Source: Solimonas sp047605265 (lineage in GTDB: Bacteria; Pseudomonadota; Gammaproteobacteria; Nevskiales; Nevskiaceae). Taken from it: a stretch of DNA of 64,000 bases. Location of the stretch: positions 1 to 64,000 of the forward strand of contig JASGFY010000006.1 of NCBI GenBank assembly GCA_047605265.1, in the 5' to 3' direction. This document shows positions 8,865 through 17,596 of the stretch, one piece after another (the first letter of the stretch is position 1; every line of letters starts with the position of its first letter). The position numbers were made by a program, and so were the translations under genes. Under the pieces are notes generated by a model. That model saw only the letters and a program-made list of their open reading frames with translations. It ran no database searches and was not told the DNA's origin.

Positions 8865-9806
8865 ATGTCGGTCTTCACCAAAGTCAGCCACACGCAGCTG
8901 CGCAAGTTCCTCAAGCAGTATCCGGTGGGACCGCTGATCGGCTTCCAGGGCATTGGCGAAGGCGTCGAGAACACCAATTACTTCGTCGACACCGAGGACG
9001 GCCGCTGGGTGCTGACGCTGTTCGAGCGCCTCAACTACGCCGACCTGCCGTTCTTCCTCGGCCTGATGGACCATCTCGCCTCGCGCGGCTTTCCGAGCGC
9101 GATGCCGGCGCGCACGCACGACGGCAAGAATCTCGTCACGCTGAACGGCAAGCCGGCCGCGCTGGTGCGCCGGCTCGTCGGCCAGAGCGTGCTGTTCCCG
9201 AATCTCGAACAATGCAGCCAGGTCGGCCGCGCGCTCGGCGAGCTGCACGTCGCCGCGCATTCGTACGCCGGCCACTGCGACAACTCGCGCGGCGCGCTGT
9301 GGCGCGAACAGACCGGCCGCCTGCTGACGCGCAAGACGCGCGAGGCGAGCGTCCGCAAGCTGATCGACGACGAGCTCGCGCAGCAGATGTCCATCGACCT
9401 CGCCGCGCTGCCACAGGGCGTGATCCACGCCGATCTGTTCCGCGACAACGTGCTGTTCGTCGACGACCGCCTGACCGGCGTCATCGATTTCTACTACGCC
9501 TGCAACGACGCGCCGCTCTACGACCTCGCGGTGACGGTCAACGACTGGTGCTTCGAGCCGGACGGCACGCTGAACCCGGCGCGCTGGGACGCGATGGTCG
9601 GCGCCTACCGCTCGCGCCGCGAGTTCAGCGAAGCCGAACGCGCGGCGTGGCCGCTGGTGCTGCGCGCCGCCGCGCTGCGCTTTTGGCTGTCGCGCCTCTA
9701 CGACTGGACCTTCCCGCGCGAAGGCGACGTCGTGCACGTCAAGGATCCGGACCAGTACCGACGCATCCTCGTCTATCACCGCGAGCACGCGCCGCCGGCG
9801 CTCTGA
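8865..9806 (+). CDS. thrB: homoserine kinase (APH-fold type)
   Basis: A 313-residue protein of the aminoglycoside-phosphotransferase-like homoserine kinase family, which phosphorylates homoserine on the way to threonine. Visible signs are GIGEGVENTNYFVDT and WVLTLFE at the nucleotide site, GELHVAAHSY, the catalytic loop GVIHADLFRDNVLF and the metal-binding IDFYYAC. Length and start (MSVFTKVSHTQLRKFL) are those of the Pseudomonas-type enzyme, not the GHMP-type ThrB of E. coli. A strong terminator follows within 30 bases, so it is probably monocistronic. Confidence 0.93.
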   Translation: MSVFTKVSHTQLRKFLKQYPVGPLIGFQGIGEGVENTNYFVDTEDGRWVLTLFERLNYADLPFFLGLMDHLASRGFPSAMPARTHDGKNLVTLNGKPAALVRRLVGQSVLFPNLEQCSQVGRALGELHVAAHSYAGHCDNSRGALWREQTGRLLTRKTREASVRKLIDDELAQQMSIDLAALPQGVIHADLFRDNVLFVDDRLTGVIDFYYACNDAPLYDLAVTVNDWCFEPDGTLNPARWDAMVGAYRSRREFSEAERAAWPLVLRAAALRFWLSRLYDWTFPREGDVVHVKDPDQYRRILVYHREHAPPAL

Positions 9807-9831
9807 GCGCCGCGCCCTGCACACACAAGAA

Positions 9832-9856
9832 AGCCCGGTTCATGCCGGGCTTTTTT
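9832..9856 (+). terminator. rho-independent terminator of thrB
   Basis: A perfect seven-pair stem, AGCCCGG with CCGGGCT, a six-base loop and a run of six T, 25 bases after the thrB stop. Confidence 0.9.
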
Positions 9857-9957
9857 CGTGCCGCCGCGCGCCACCAATGGCCGGCGACTCCACGCCGGAT
9901 CCTGTGCGCCGGCGCGCGCGAGTTGCATCGGATGCGGACCGGGCGTGCAATGCGCAC

Positions 9958-10473
9958 ATGAACGCGAGCCGAACGAACATCGTGGCGCGGCAGGTCGACA
10001 TCACGACGTTGGCCGTCGACGCGATCGTCAACGCCGCCAACGAAAGCCTGCTCGGCGGCAGCGGAGTCGACGGGGCGATCCACCGCGCCGCCGGTCCGCA
10101 GCTGCTCGCCGAATGCCAAACGCTCGGCGGTTGCCCGACGGGCGAAGCGACGATCACCGCCGGCTATCGCCTGCCGGCGAAGCACGTGATCCACACCGTC
10201 GGTCCGGTCTGGCAGGGCGGCCATCGCGGCGAGCCGGAACGGCTGGCCCGCTGCTACCGCAACAGCCTCTCGCTCGCCGCGCGGCACGGCCTGCGCACGC
10301 TCGCCTTCCCGGCGATCTCCTGCGGCGTCTACGGTTATCCCCGGGAAGCGGCGACCGCAATCGCCGTGCGTGAAGTGCGGGCGCACGCCGCCGACGCCGA
10401 CTTGCACGAGGTGCTGTTCGCCTGTTTCAGCGCCGACATGCTGGCGCTCTACGAGCGCGCGCTGTCGGTCTGA
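9958..10473 (+). CDS. macrodomain O-acetyl-ADP-ribose deacetylase
   Basis: A 171-residue single macrodomain (MacroD/YmdB type). Signature segments are DAIVNAANESLLGGSGVDGA, HRAAG, GEATITAGYRLPAKHVIHTV and FPAISCGVYGYP, which form the ADP-ribose pocket. Such enzymes hydrolyse O-acetyl-ADP-ribose or mono-ADP-ribosyl groups. The ATG at 9958 is preferred; a longer frame adds an Arg-rich leader. It lies between the thrB terminator and rlmKL on the same strand, 49 bases before rlmKL. Confidence 0.92.
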   Translation: MNASRTNIVARQVDITTLAVDAIVNAANESLLGGSGVDGAIHRAAGPQLLAECQTLGGCPTGEATITAGYRLPAKHVIHTVGPVWQGGHRGEPERLARCYRNSLSLAARHGLRTLAFPAISCGVYGYPREAATAIAVREVRAHAADADLHEVLFACFSADMLALYERALSV

Positions 10474-10522
10474 TCCGCATCGCCGGCGCTGCGCCGCCAA
10501 CCGCGGTTTGAGACAATGGCGC

Positions 10523-12904
10523 ATGCAAGAGGCTGCCATCCCGAACCCGTCCGGCGACACGTTCTCCCTGTTCGTCACCTGCTCGCGCGGCATCGAGCCG
10601 CTGCTCGTCGCCGAGCTGACGGCGCTCGGCGCGATCGACGCACGCGAAAAGCGCGGCGGCGTCGCCTGTGGCGCGTCGCTCGAGACCGCCTACCGCGCCT
10701 GCCTGTGGTCGCGCCTCGCCAGCCGCGTGCTGCTGCCGCTGAAGACCTTCGCGCTCACCGACGCGCAGTCGATCTACGACGCCGCCCAAGGCATCGTCTG
10801 GCCGGACCTGTTCACCTCGCACAGCCGCTTCGCGATCGAGGTCGCCGGCCGCACGGCCGGCATCGCCAACACGCACTTCGCCGGCCTGAAGCTGAAGGAC
10901 GCCATCGTCGACGGCTTCCGCGCCGCCGGTTTCGAGCGGCCCAGCGTCGATACCGACGACCCGGACATCCGCCTGCATCTACACCTCGATCGCGAACAGG
11001 GCACGCTGAGCCTCGACCTCGCCGGCGAGAGCCTGCACCGGCGCGGCTACCGCGCGCGCGGCGTCGAGGCGCCGCTGAAGGAAAACCTCGCCTGCGCGAT
11101 CCTCGTGCGCAGCGGTTGGCCGGAGGCGATGACGCAGGCCGACGCGCCGCTGATCGACCCGATGTGCGGCTCCGGCACGCTGCTGATCGAAGGCGCATGG
11201 ATGGCCGCCGACGTCGCGCCCGGCATCCTGCGCGCGCGCTGGGGCTTCGAGGCCTGGCTCGATCACAAGCCGGCGCTCTGGCAGCGCCTGCGCGACGAGG
11301 CGCAGCAGCGCCGCATCGCCGGCCTCGCCGCGCTGCAGGCGCGTTTTCACGGGCGCGATCTCGAACCGCGCGCGATCAGCGCCGCGCGCGCCAACGCCGA
11401 GCGCGCCGGCCTGGCCGGCCAGATCCGCTTCGAGATCGGCGACGCCATCGACCTGCGCGCGCCGCAGGGCGTGCCGCCGGGCGTCGTCGTCACCAATCCG
11501 CCGTACGGCGAACGGCTCGCGCACGAGGCCGAGCTGGTCAAGCTGTACTCGCTGCTCGGCGTGACGCTGCAGCAACAGTTCGGCGGCTGGCGCTTCGGCT
11601 TCTTCACAGCACGCGACGATCTCGCGCAGCGCCTCGGCCTGCGCGCGACGAAAATTTCCTCGCTCTACAACGGCGCGATCGCCTGCAAGCTGTTGAGGTT
11701 CGAGATTCCGCCAGTCGCGGCAGCGACGCCTTCGTCCCTCTCCCTCCGGGAGAGGGGAGGACCGTCCGCAGATGCGGACGGTGGGGTGAGGGCCGGCGAT
11801 GCGGCGCCGGACTTCGCCAATCGCCTGCGCAAGAACGTGAAGCATCTCGGCAAGTGGGCTAAGCGCGGCGGCGTGACGTGCTGGCGCGCCTACGACGCCG
11901 ACCTGCCCGAATACGCCGTCGCCGTCGATCTCTACGAAACCGTCGACGGCGAGCGCCATGCGCACGCGCAGGAATACGCCGCGCCGAAATCCGTCGACCC
12001 GGCGCGCGCCGAGAAGCGCCTGCGCGGCGCACTTGCAGGTATCAGGGCAGTGCTGGAGATTCCGCCGTCGCGCCTGCACTACAAGCTGCGCCAGTCGCAG
12101 AAGGGCGCGAGCCAGTACCAGCGGCAGAGCGACGCCGAGCGCCTGCACGTGATCGACGAGCATGGCTGCCGGCTGTACGTGAACTTCGACGACTACCTCG
12201 ATACCGGCATCTTCCTCGACCATCGCCCGATCCGCCTGCGCATCCAGCAGGAAGCGGCCGGCAAGCGTTTCCTCAACCTGTTCTGCTACACGGCGTCGGC
12301 CAGCGTGCACGCCGCGCGCGGCGGCGCGGCGAGCACGCTGTCGCTCGACCTGTCGAACACCTATCTCGACTGGGCGCAGCGCAACCTGCTGCTCAACGAT
12401 TTCCACTCGCAGCAGTACGAGCGCCCACCGCTACCCGGTGTGAAGCTCTCGCGCCACGCGCTGGTGCGCGCCGACGGCCTCGCCTGGCTCGCCGAGCGCG
12501 CCGCGCTGCCGGCGCCGCCGCAGTTCGACCTGATCTTCCTCGACCCGCCGACCTTCTCGAACTCGAAGAAGATGGACGGCACGCTCGACATCCAGCGCGA
12601 CCATGCCGCGCTGATCCGCCGCACGATGGCGCTGCTCGCGCCCGGCGGCACGCTGTACTTCTCAACCAACCGCCACAGCTTCAGGCTCGACGGCCTGATC
12701 GCCGGCCAGTTCGACGCGCGCGATATCACCGCACAGACGCTGGACGAAGACTTCAAGCGCCCGCCGCCGGCACACAAGTGCTGGGCGATCCGCCGCCACG
12801 AAAGCGGCAGGCTGCCGACCTTCGCGCATGTCGCGGTCGGCGCCGACGATCCGTACGACGACGAAAGCGGAGCCGCGGATCAGTCCGCTGAAAACCACCG
12901 CTGA
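10523..12904 (+). CDS. rlmL: 23S rRNA m2G2445/m7G2069 methyltransferase RlmKL
   Basis: A 793-residue fused methyltransferase. The N-terminal THUMP region (FSLFVTCSRGIEPLLVAEL) is followed by the RlmL domain with DPMCGSGTLLIEGAWMA and VVTNPPYGERL (near residue 325). The C-terminal RlmK domain has RIQQEAAGKRFLNLFCYTAS and FLDPPTFSNSKK near residue 673. It modifies G2445 and G2069 of 23S rRNA. Between the two catalytic domains, at about residues 404-420, a hairpin repeat is inserted in frame and translated as SLRERGGPSADADGG. The protein is therefore longer than the roughly 700-residue E. coli enzyme. The ATG at 10523 fits the family start. Confidence 0.95.
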   Translation: MQEAAIPNPSGDTFSLFVTCSRGIEPLLVAELTALGAIDAREKRGGVACGASLETAYRACLWSRLASRVLLPLKTFALTDAQSIYDAAQGIVWPDLFTSHSRFAIEVAGRTAGIANTHFAGLKLKDAIVDGFRAAGFERPSVDTDDPDIRLHLHLDREQGTLSLDLAGESLHRRGYRARGVEAPLKENLACAILVRSGWPEAMTQADAPLIDPMCGSGTLLIEGAWMAADVAPGILRARWGFEAWLDHKPALWQRLRDEAQQRRIAGLAALQARFHGRDLEPRAISAARANAERAGLAGQIRFEIGDAIDLRAPQGVPPGVVVTNPPYGERLAHEAELVKLYSLLGVTLQQQFGGWRFGFFTARDDLAQRLGLRATKISSLYNGAIACKLLRFEIPPVAAATPSSLSLRERGGPSADADGGVRAGDAAPDFANRLRKNVKHLGKWAKRGGVTCWRAYDADLPEYAVAVDLYETVDGERHAHAQEYAAPKSVDPARAEKRLRGALAGIRAVLEIPPSRLHYKLRQSQKGASQYQRQSDAERLHVIDEHGCRLYVNFDDYLDTGIFLDHRPIRLRIQQEAAGKRFLNLFCYTASASVHAARGGAASTLSLDLSNTYLDWAQRNLLLNDFHSQQYERPPLPGVKLSRHALVRADGLAWLAERAALPAPPQFDLIFLDPPTFSNSKKMDGTLDIQRDHAALIRRTMALLAPGGTLYFSTNRHSFRLDGLIAGQFDARDITAQTLDEDFKRPPPAHKCWAIRRHESGRLPTFAHVAVGADDPYDDESGAADQSAENHR
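11736..11782. repeat. double-hairpin interspersed repeat inside rlmKL
   Basis: Two adjacent inverted repeats: CCCTCTCC/GGAGAGGG (11736-11743 with 11749-11756) and ACCGTCCGCA/TGCGGACGGT (11761-11770 with 11773-11782, perfect ten pairs). The 'CCCTCTCC...GGAGAGGGG ... GGTGGGGTGAGGG' wording is typical of intergenic REP-like elements in high-GC gammaproteobacteria. Here it is read through in frame as an interdomain linker. Confidence 0.75.
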
Positions 12905-12930
12905 AAACCACGCCCGCCAGAGGCTCTCCC

Positions 12931-14184
12931 TTGTCATCCCTGCCCTTGCGCGGCCGTCGCGCCGCGATCGCTTTCATCTTCGTCATCGCGGTGCTCGACA
13001 TCATCGCCATGGGCATCGTCATTCCGGTGCTGCCGGCGCTGATCGAAGCGTTCAGCGGCTCCAATGCCAGCGCCGGCTTCATCAACGGCGTGTTCGTCGC
13101 GCTGTGGGCGCTGATGCAGTTCGTCGCCTCGCCCGTCATCGGCTCGCTGTCGGATCGCTACGGGCGGCGGCCGGTGATTCTGCTGTCGGCGATCGGACTG
13201 TCCTGCGACTACCTGCTGATGGCGCTCGCTCCGAACCTGTGGTGGCTGGCGCTCGGCCGTCTCATCGCCGGCGTGACGTCGGCGAGCTTCACGACGGTCT
13301 ACTCCTACATGGCCGACATCACGCCGCCGGAAGGCCGCGCCAAGGCGTACGGCCTGATCGGCGCGGCGTTCAGCGGCGGCTTCGTGCTCGGCCCGCTGCT
13401 CGGCGGTGCGCTCGGCGAAGTTTCACCACGCGCGCCGTTCTGGGCAGCGGCGGCGCTGTCTGCCATCGCCTTTCTGTACGGTGCCTTCATCCTGCCGGAA
13501 TCGCTGCCGCGCGAGCGGCGCATGGCGTTCGCGTGGCGCCGCGCCAATCCGTTCGGCGCCTTGCGTCTGCTGCGCTCGCATCCGGAACTGTCGGGTCTGT
13601 CCGTCGTCAACTTCCTGATGTTCTTCTCGCGCCACGTGTTCTCCGCGGTGTTCGTGCTCTACGCGGGCTACCGCTACGGCTGGAGCGCCTGGGAAGTCGG
13701 CCTGCTGCTGGCGCTGGTCGGCGCGCTCGACATGCTGGTGCAGGGCCTGTTCGTCGGTCGCGTCGTCGGCAGGCTCGGCGACCGCACGACGATGGTCGTC
13801 GGCCTGTTCGGCGGGGCCATCGGCATCGCCATCATGGGCCTCGCGCCGAGCGGCTGGTGGTTCGTCGCGGCGATGCTGCCGGGCGCACTGTGGGGCCTGG
13901 CGATGCCGACGCTGCAGTCGCTGATGACGCAGCACGTTTCCGAATCCGAACAGGGCCAGCTGCAAGGCGCCAACATGAGCGTCGCCAGCATCGCCGGCGT
14001 GGTCTCGCCACTGTTCTTCGGCTGGATTTACGCGCTGTCGGTCGGCGCTGCGCCCGCGCTGCCATCGCCGGGGGCGGCATTCCTGATCGCCGCGCTGGTG
14101 CTGCTGGCGGCGGCGATCCTCGGCTGGTCGGTGGCACGGCAGGCGGAGCGCCGCAGCGTCGCCGCCGGCACGCCCTTGCCCTGA
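12931..14184 (+). CDS. MFS efflux transporter, TetA-like
   Basis: A 417-residue, 12-helix major facilitator protein. After an N-terminal helix (IAFIFVIAVLDIIAMGIVIP) comes the loop 2-3 motif GSLSDRYGRRPVILLSAIGL and the helix-5 antiporter motif GFVLGPLLGG, both characteristic of drug:H+ antiporters close to TetA class proteins. Start is TTG at 12931 behind AGAGG. The substrate cannot be deduced; tetracycline resistance should not be assumed. It is 26 bases downstream of rlmKL and converges with the GNAT gene. Confidence 0.88.
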   Translation: MSSLPLRGRRAAIAFIFVIAVLDIIAMGIVIPVLPALIEAFSGSNASAGFINGVFVALWALMQFVASPVIGSLSDRYGRRPVILLSAIGLSCDYLLMALAPNLWWLALGRLIAGVTSASFTTVYSYMADITPPEGRAKAYGLIGAAFSGGFVLGPLLGGALGEVSPRAPFWAAAALSAIAFLYGAFILPESLPRERRMAFAWRRANPFGALRLLRSHPELSGLSVVNFLMFFSRHVFSAVFVLYAGYRYGWSAWEVGLLLALVGALDMLVQGLFVGRVVGRLGDRTTMVVGLFGGAIGIAIMGLAPSGWWFVAAMLPGALWGLAMPTLQSLMTQHVSESEQGQLQGANMSVASIAGVVSPLFFGWIYALSVGAAPALPSPGAAFLIAALVLLAAAILGWSVARQAERRSVAAGTPLP

Positions 14185-14185
14185 C

Positions 14186-14695
14186 TCAACCCGGCGCGTC
14201 GAGCACGCGCTGCAGCATCCAGACGTCGAGCACCTCGCCGTGCTTGACGCCGCAGCGCTGCATCAGGCCGATGCGCGTGTAGCCGAGCGCTTCGTGCAGC
14301 GCGAGGCTCGCCGGATTGCCGGCGACGATGCGTGCGATCAAGGTCAGCACGCCGGCATCGGGGGCGATGCGCAGCAGTTCCGCGAGCAGCAAGCGGCCGA
14401 TGCCGCGACCGCGTGCGTCGATGCGCACGTAGACGGCGTTTTCGGCGGTACGGTCGTAGGCCGGACGCGGTGACCATTGATAGAGCCGTCCCCAGCCTAC
14501 GACGCCCGATGCATCCTCGGCGACGAGAATCGGATAACGATTGCCCGGATTGATGCGAAACCAGTCGATGCGCTCGGCTTCGTTCTTCGGCACCGTGTCG
14601 AAGGTCGCCGTGCCGTGCAGGACCTGCTCGTCGTAGATCGCGAAGATCGCCGGCAGGTCGGCTTCGTGCGCGGCGCGCAACCGCACGCCGCTCAC
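14186..14695 (-). CDS. GNAT N-acetyltransferase, phosphinothricin acetyltransferase-like
   Basis: A 169-residue acetyltransferase. The acetyl-CoA pyrophosphate loop is ARGRGIGRLLLAELL, and the substrate end reads FDTVPKNEAERIDWF and GNPASLALHEALGYTRIG, the pattern of the Pat/Bar/YncA group that acetylates phosphinothricin-like or methionine-sulfone substrates. The start is GTG at 14695, which overlaps the marC stop (GTGA); the open frame further upstream is antisense noise. Probably co-transcribed with marC. Confidence 0.88.
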   Translation of the reverse strand: MSGVRLRAAHEADLPAIFAIYDEQVLHGTATFDTVPKNEAERIDWFRINPGNRYPILVAEDASGVVGWGRLYQWSPRPAYDRTAENAVYVRIDARGRGIGRLLLAELLRIAPDAGVLTLIARIVAGNPASLALHEALGYTRIGLMQRCGVKHGEVLDVWMLQRVLDAPG

Positions 14696-15291
14696 GGCTT
14701 GTGCGCCGCCCAGAACTCGACGACGCCGCCCATCATCATCTCGACGGCGATCGTCACCAGCAGCAGGCCCATCAGGCGTTCGATCGCGGTCAGGCCGCGC
14801 GTACCGAGCACTTTGCGCAGGCCGGTGCTGGCGAGCATGATCGGCAGGCAGCCAATCCAGGCCAGCAGCACGGCGCCGATCCACGTCAGCCAGCGCTCCG
14901 GCTCGCGGCTCATCATCAGCAGCACCGTCGCCAGCGCCGACGGGCCGGCGACATACGGAATCGCCAACGGCACGAGGAAGGGCTCGACCATCGTCGTTTC
15001 CTCTTCGAGCGAGTTCTCGCGCGACGGGAAGATCATGCGCAGCGCGATCAGCATCAGGATCACGCCGCCGGCGACGGTCAGCGCCGGCTGCGACAGGCCG
15101 AGCAGACGCAGCAGGCGGCCGCCACCGAGCAGGAACACCAGCAGGATCGCCAGCGCGAACAGCATCTCGCGCAGGATGACCTGCCGCTGCCGCGCCATCG
15201 GCACGTGCTTGAGCGCCGACAGGAACAGCGGCACGTTGCCGAGCGGGTCCATGACGAGGAACAACAGCACGGCGGCGGAGAGGAAGGTCAT
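14692..15291 (-). CDS. MarC/YhgN family inner-membrane protein
   Basis: A 199-residue protein with six hydrophobic segments. The family hallmarks LFLVMDPLGNVPLFLSAL, TVAGGVILMLIALRMIF and VPLAIPYVAGPSALATVLLM are clear. The MarC family is of unknown function and is not a confirmed drug exporter. It overlaps the downstream GNAT gene by four bases. Confidence 0.93.
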   Translation of the reverse strand: MTFLSAAVLLFLVMDPLGNVPLFLSALKHVPMARQRQVILREMLFALAILLVFLLGGGRLLRLLGLSQPALTVAGGVILMLIALRMIFPSRENSLEEETTMVEPFLVPLAIPYVAGPSALATVLLMMSREPERWLTWIGAVLLAWIGCLPIMLASTGLRKVLGTRGLTAIERLMGLLLVTIAVEMMMGGVVEFWAAHKP

Positions 15292-15387
15292 GGCGGGAAT
15301 GGTAAGCCGCGGATGGTTGGGCAGATACGGGTGGAAGACCTCAGTGCGCAGCCGTCATGAAGAACCGCCACGCTCATTACCCGGAAC

Positions 15388-15489
15388 CGTCATTGCGAGG
15401 AGACCGAAGGCCGACGAAGCAATCCAGCTGCGAGACCCGATCTGCTGGCGTCACTGGATTGCTTCGTCGCTGCGCTCCTCGCAATGACG
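15388..15489. repeat. inverted pair of dispersed repeats (copies A and B)
   Basis: Copy A (15388-15427) begins CGTCATTGCGAGGAG and ends GACGAAGCAATCCAG; copy B (15454-15489) is the same element inverted, from CTGGATTGCTTCGTC to CTCGCAATGACG. Together they form a long hairpin just beyond the 3' end of the GIY-YIG gene. The wording is that of a dispersed repeat known from many bacterial genomes. Confidence 0.85.
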
Positions 15490-15497
15490 AGGTGGGA

Positions 15498-15785
15498 CTA
15501 AAGGATTTCTTCGTAGAGATCGCGCCACTGCGGATTCAGCGCCTCGATCAGCGCCAGCTTGCGCGCACGGCTGCCGCCCTTGATCCGCTTCTCTCGCGTG
15601 ATCGCGCTGTCCATCGTCTCGTGCGCTTCGTGCCAGACCAGCCGCTTGCAGGCGTACTGCTGCGTGAAGCCGGCGACTGCGCCGTGCTCGTGCTGCCAGA
15701 CCCGTGCGACGAGATCAGACGTGACGCCGACGTAGAGCGTGCCGTTGCGGGCGCTGGCCATGATGTAGACGCTGGGCTGCTTCAT
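15498..15785 (-). CDS. GIY-YIG endonuclease domain protein
   Basis: A 95-residue single-domain protein of the UvrC/YhbQ-like GIY-YIG family. The split signature is YIMASARNGTLYVGVTS (YIM...LYVG replaces GIY...YIG), with conserved Arg in DLVARVWQHEHG, then KRLVWHEAHETMDSAI and EKRIKGGSRARKLALIE carrying the catalytic Glu. Stand-alone members of this size are common but functionally unclear. Here the gene is boxed by inverted pairs of one dispersed repeat (copies A, B, C, D), suggesting that gene and repeats form a unit. Confidence 0.9.
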   Translation of the reverse strand: MKQPSVYIMASARNGTLYVGVTSDLVARVWQHEHGAVAGFTQQYACKRLVWHEAHETMDSAITREKRIKGGSRARKLALIEALNPQWRDLYEEIL

Positions 15786-15815
15786 GCGGCTACGTTACTT
15801 GATCCAAGCGCGGGA

Positions 15816-15919
15816 CTGGATTGCTTCGTCGCTGCGCTCCTCGCAATGACGGATGAGGCGAACTGATTTACCTGAAATCGTCATTGCTAGGAGGCCGTAA
15901 GGCCGACGAAGCAATCCAG
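15816..15919. repeat. inverted pair of dispersed repeats (copies C and D)
   Basis: Copy C (15816-15851) runs from CTGGATTGCTTCGTC to CGCAATGACG; copy D (15879-15919) is the opposite orientation, from CGTCATTGCTAGGAG to GACGAAGCAATCCAG. They mirror copies A and B on the other side of the GIY-YIG gene. Confidence 0.85.
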
Positions 15920-15959
15920 TCCTGCAGCCAGATCAGGCTGCGCTCCCGCGGACAGCGCC

Positions 15960-16850
15960 TCAGCTGCCGATCAACAAGCGCTGCGCCTCGCGATACTTGG
16001 CCGCCGACTTCTCGATGATCGCGGCCGGCAGCTGCGGGCCGGGGGCTTTCTTGTCCCAGTCCAGCGTTTCGAGATAGTCGCGGACGAACTGCTTGTCGAA
16101 GCTCGGCGGACTGATGCCGGGACGGTAGGTGTCGGCCGGCCAGAAGCGCGACGAGTCCGGCGTCAGCGCTTCGTCGATCAGGTGCAGCGTGCCGTGCTCG
16201 TCGACGCCAAACTCGAACTTGGTGTCGGCGATGATGATGCCGCGCGTACGTGCATATTCCGAAGCCTGGCGATACAGGCGCAGCGTGATGTCGCGAACCT
16301 GCGCGGCGAGTTCCTTGCCGATGCGTGCCTCGACGTCGGCGTAGCGGATGTTCTCGTCGTGCTGGCCGACGGGCGCCTTGTCGGCCGGGGTGAAGATCGG
16401 CTCCGGCAGCGCGTCGGCCATCACGAGACCCGCCGGCAGGGCGATGCCGCAGACGGCGCCGGTCTTCCGGTAGTCCTTCCAGCCGCTGCCGATGAGGTAG
16501 CCGCGCGCGACGGCCTCGATCGGCAACGCCTTCAGCCTGCGCACGACGTTGCTGCGGCCGGCGACCTGCGCCAGTTCGGCCGGCGTCAGGTACTGCGCCA
16601 GATCCACGTCCGGCGCGAGATGGTTCGGCAGCAGGTGCGTGAAGCGCGACATCCAGAAATTCGAGACGGCGGTCAGCACCGCGCCCTTGCCGGGAATCGG
16701 CTGTGGCAGGATCACGTCGAACGCCGACAGGCGATCACTCGTGACGATCAGCATGTGCGCGTCGCCGAGCGCGTAGATGTCGCGCACCTTGCCCTTGTGG
16801 ATGCGCGGCACGCTGGTCAGCGTCGATTCGTAGAGGGCGGTGACAGACAT
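15960..16850 (-). CDS. purC: phosphoribosylaminoimidazole-succinocarboxamide synthase
   Basis: A 296-residue SAICAR synthetase of the longer (yeast Ade1-like) type, which joins aspartate to CAIR in purine synthesis. Key segments are HKGKVRDIYALGDAHMLIVT, SDRLSAFDVIL, RGYLIGSGWKDYRKTG and DTKFEFGVDEHG. ATG 16850 gives MSVTALYESTLTSVPRIHKG; an ATG 33 bases upstream is less likely. Divergent from rpe, with 53 bases between starts. Confidence 0.96.
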   Translation of the reverse strand: MSVTALYESTLTSVPRIHKGKVRDIYALGDAHMLIVTSDRLSAFDVILPQPIPGKGAVLTAVSNFWMSRFTHLLPNHLAPDVDLAQYLTPAELAQVAGRSNVVRRLKALPIEAVARGYLIGSGWKDYRKTGAVCGIALPAGLVMADALPEPIFTPADKAPVGQHDENIRYADVEARIGKELAAQVRDITLRLYRQASEYARTRGIIIADTKFEFGVDEHGTLHLIDEALTPDSSRFWPADTYRPGISPPSFDKQFVRDYLETLDWDKKAPGPQLPAAIIEKSAAKYREAQRLLIGS

Positions 16851-16903
16851 GGCAGCGGGCCAGCGGATGGATGAGGCGCGCATTCTGCGATAATGGCCGC
16901 GCC

Positions 16904-17596
16904 ATGACCAAGCTCGCCCCGCTGATCGCTCCCAGCATCCTGTCCGCCGATCTCGCCCGCCTCGGCGACGAGGTGAAGAACGTGCTCGCGGCCGGCGCCG
17001 ACATCGTCCACTTCGACGTGATGGACAACCATTACGTGCCGAATCTGACGTTCGGGCCGATGATCGCCGAGGCGCTGCGCAAGTACGGCGTCACGGCGCC
17101 GATCGACGTGCATCTGATGGTCGAGCCGGTCGACGAGCTCGCCGCGCTGTTCGCCAGGGCCGGCGCCACGTACATCACCTTCCACCCGGAAGCGACGCGC
17201 CACGTCGACCGCAGCCTGCAGGCGATCAAGGCCGCCGGCTGCAAGGCCGGCCTGGTCTTCAACCCGGCGACGCCGCTCGACGCGCTGAAGTACGTGATGG
17301 ACAAGGTCGACATGGTGTTGCTGATGTCGGTCAATCCCGGCTTCGGCGGCCAGAGCTTCATCCCCAGCGTGCTGAACAAGCTCGCCGAGGCGCGCGAACT
17401 GATCGACGCCTGCGTCGCCAAGAGCCCGGGCCGCGAGATCCGCCTCGAAATCGATGGCGGCGTGAAGATCGACAACATCCAGGAGATCGCCAGAGCCGGC
17501 GCCGACACCTTCGTCGCCGGCAGCGCCATCTTCGGCGCGAAGGACTACGCGGCGACGATCGCTTCGATGAAGGCGGAGATCGCCAAGGCCGGCTAG
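16904..17596 (+). CDS. rpe: ribulose-phosphate 3-epimerase
   Basis: A 230-residue TIM-barrel enzyme interconverting ribulose-5-phosphate and xylulose-5-phosphate. Visible are APSILSADLARLGDEV, DIVHFDVMDNHYVPN, HLMVEP, MSVNPGFGGQSFIP and LEIDGGVKIDNI, covering the metal ligands (His, Asp) and phosphate loop. Its TAG stop overlaps the stop of the converging MFS gene by two bases. In many relatives gph and trpE follow rpe; here trpE follows after the MFS gene and gph is absent. Confidence 0.97.
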   Translation: MTKLAPLIAPSILSADLARLGDEVKNVLAAGADIVHFDVMDNHYVPNLTFGPMIAEALRKYGVTAPIDVHLMVEPVDELAALFARAGATYITFHPEATRHVDRSLQAIKAAGCKAGLVFNPATPLDALKYVMDKVDMVLLMSVNPGFGGQSFIPSVLNKLAEARELIDACVAKSPGREIRLEIDGGVKIDNIQEIARAGADTFVAGSAIFGAKDYAATIASMKAEIAKAG

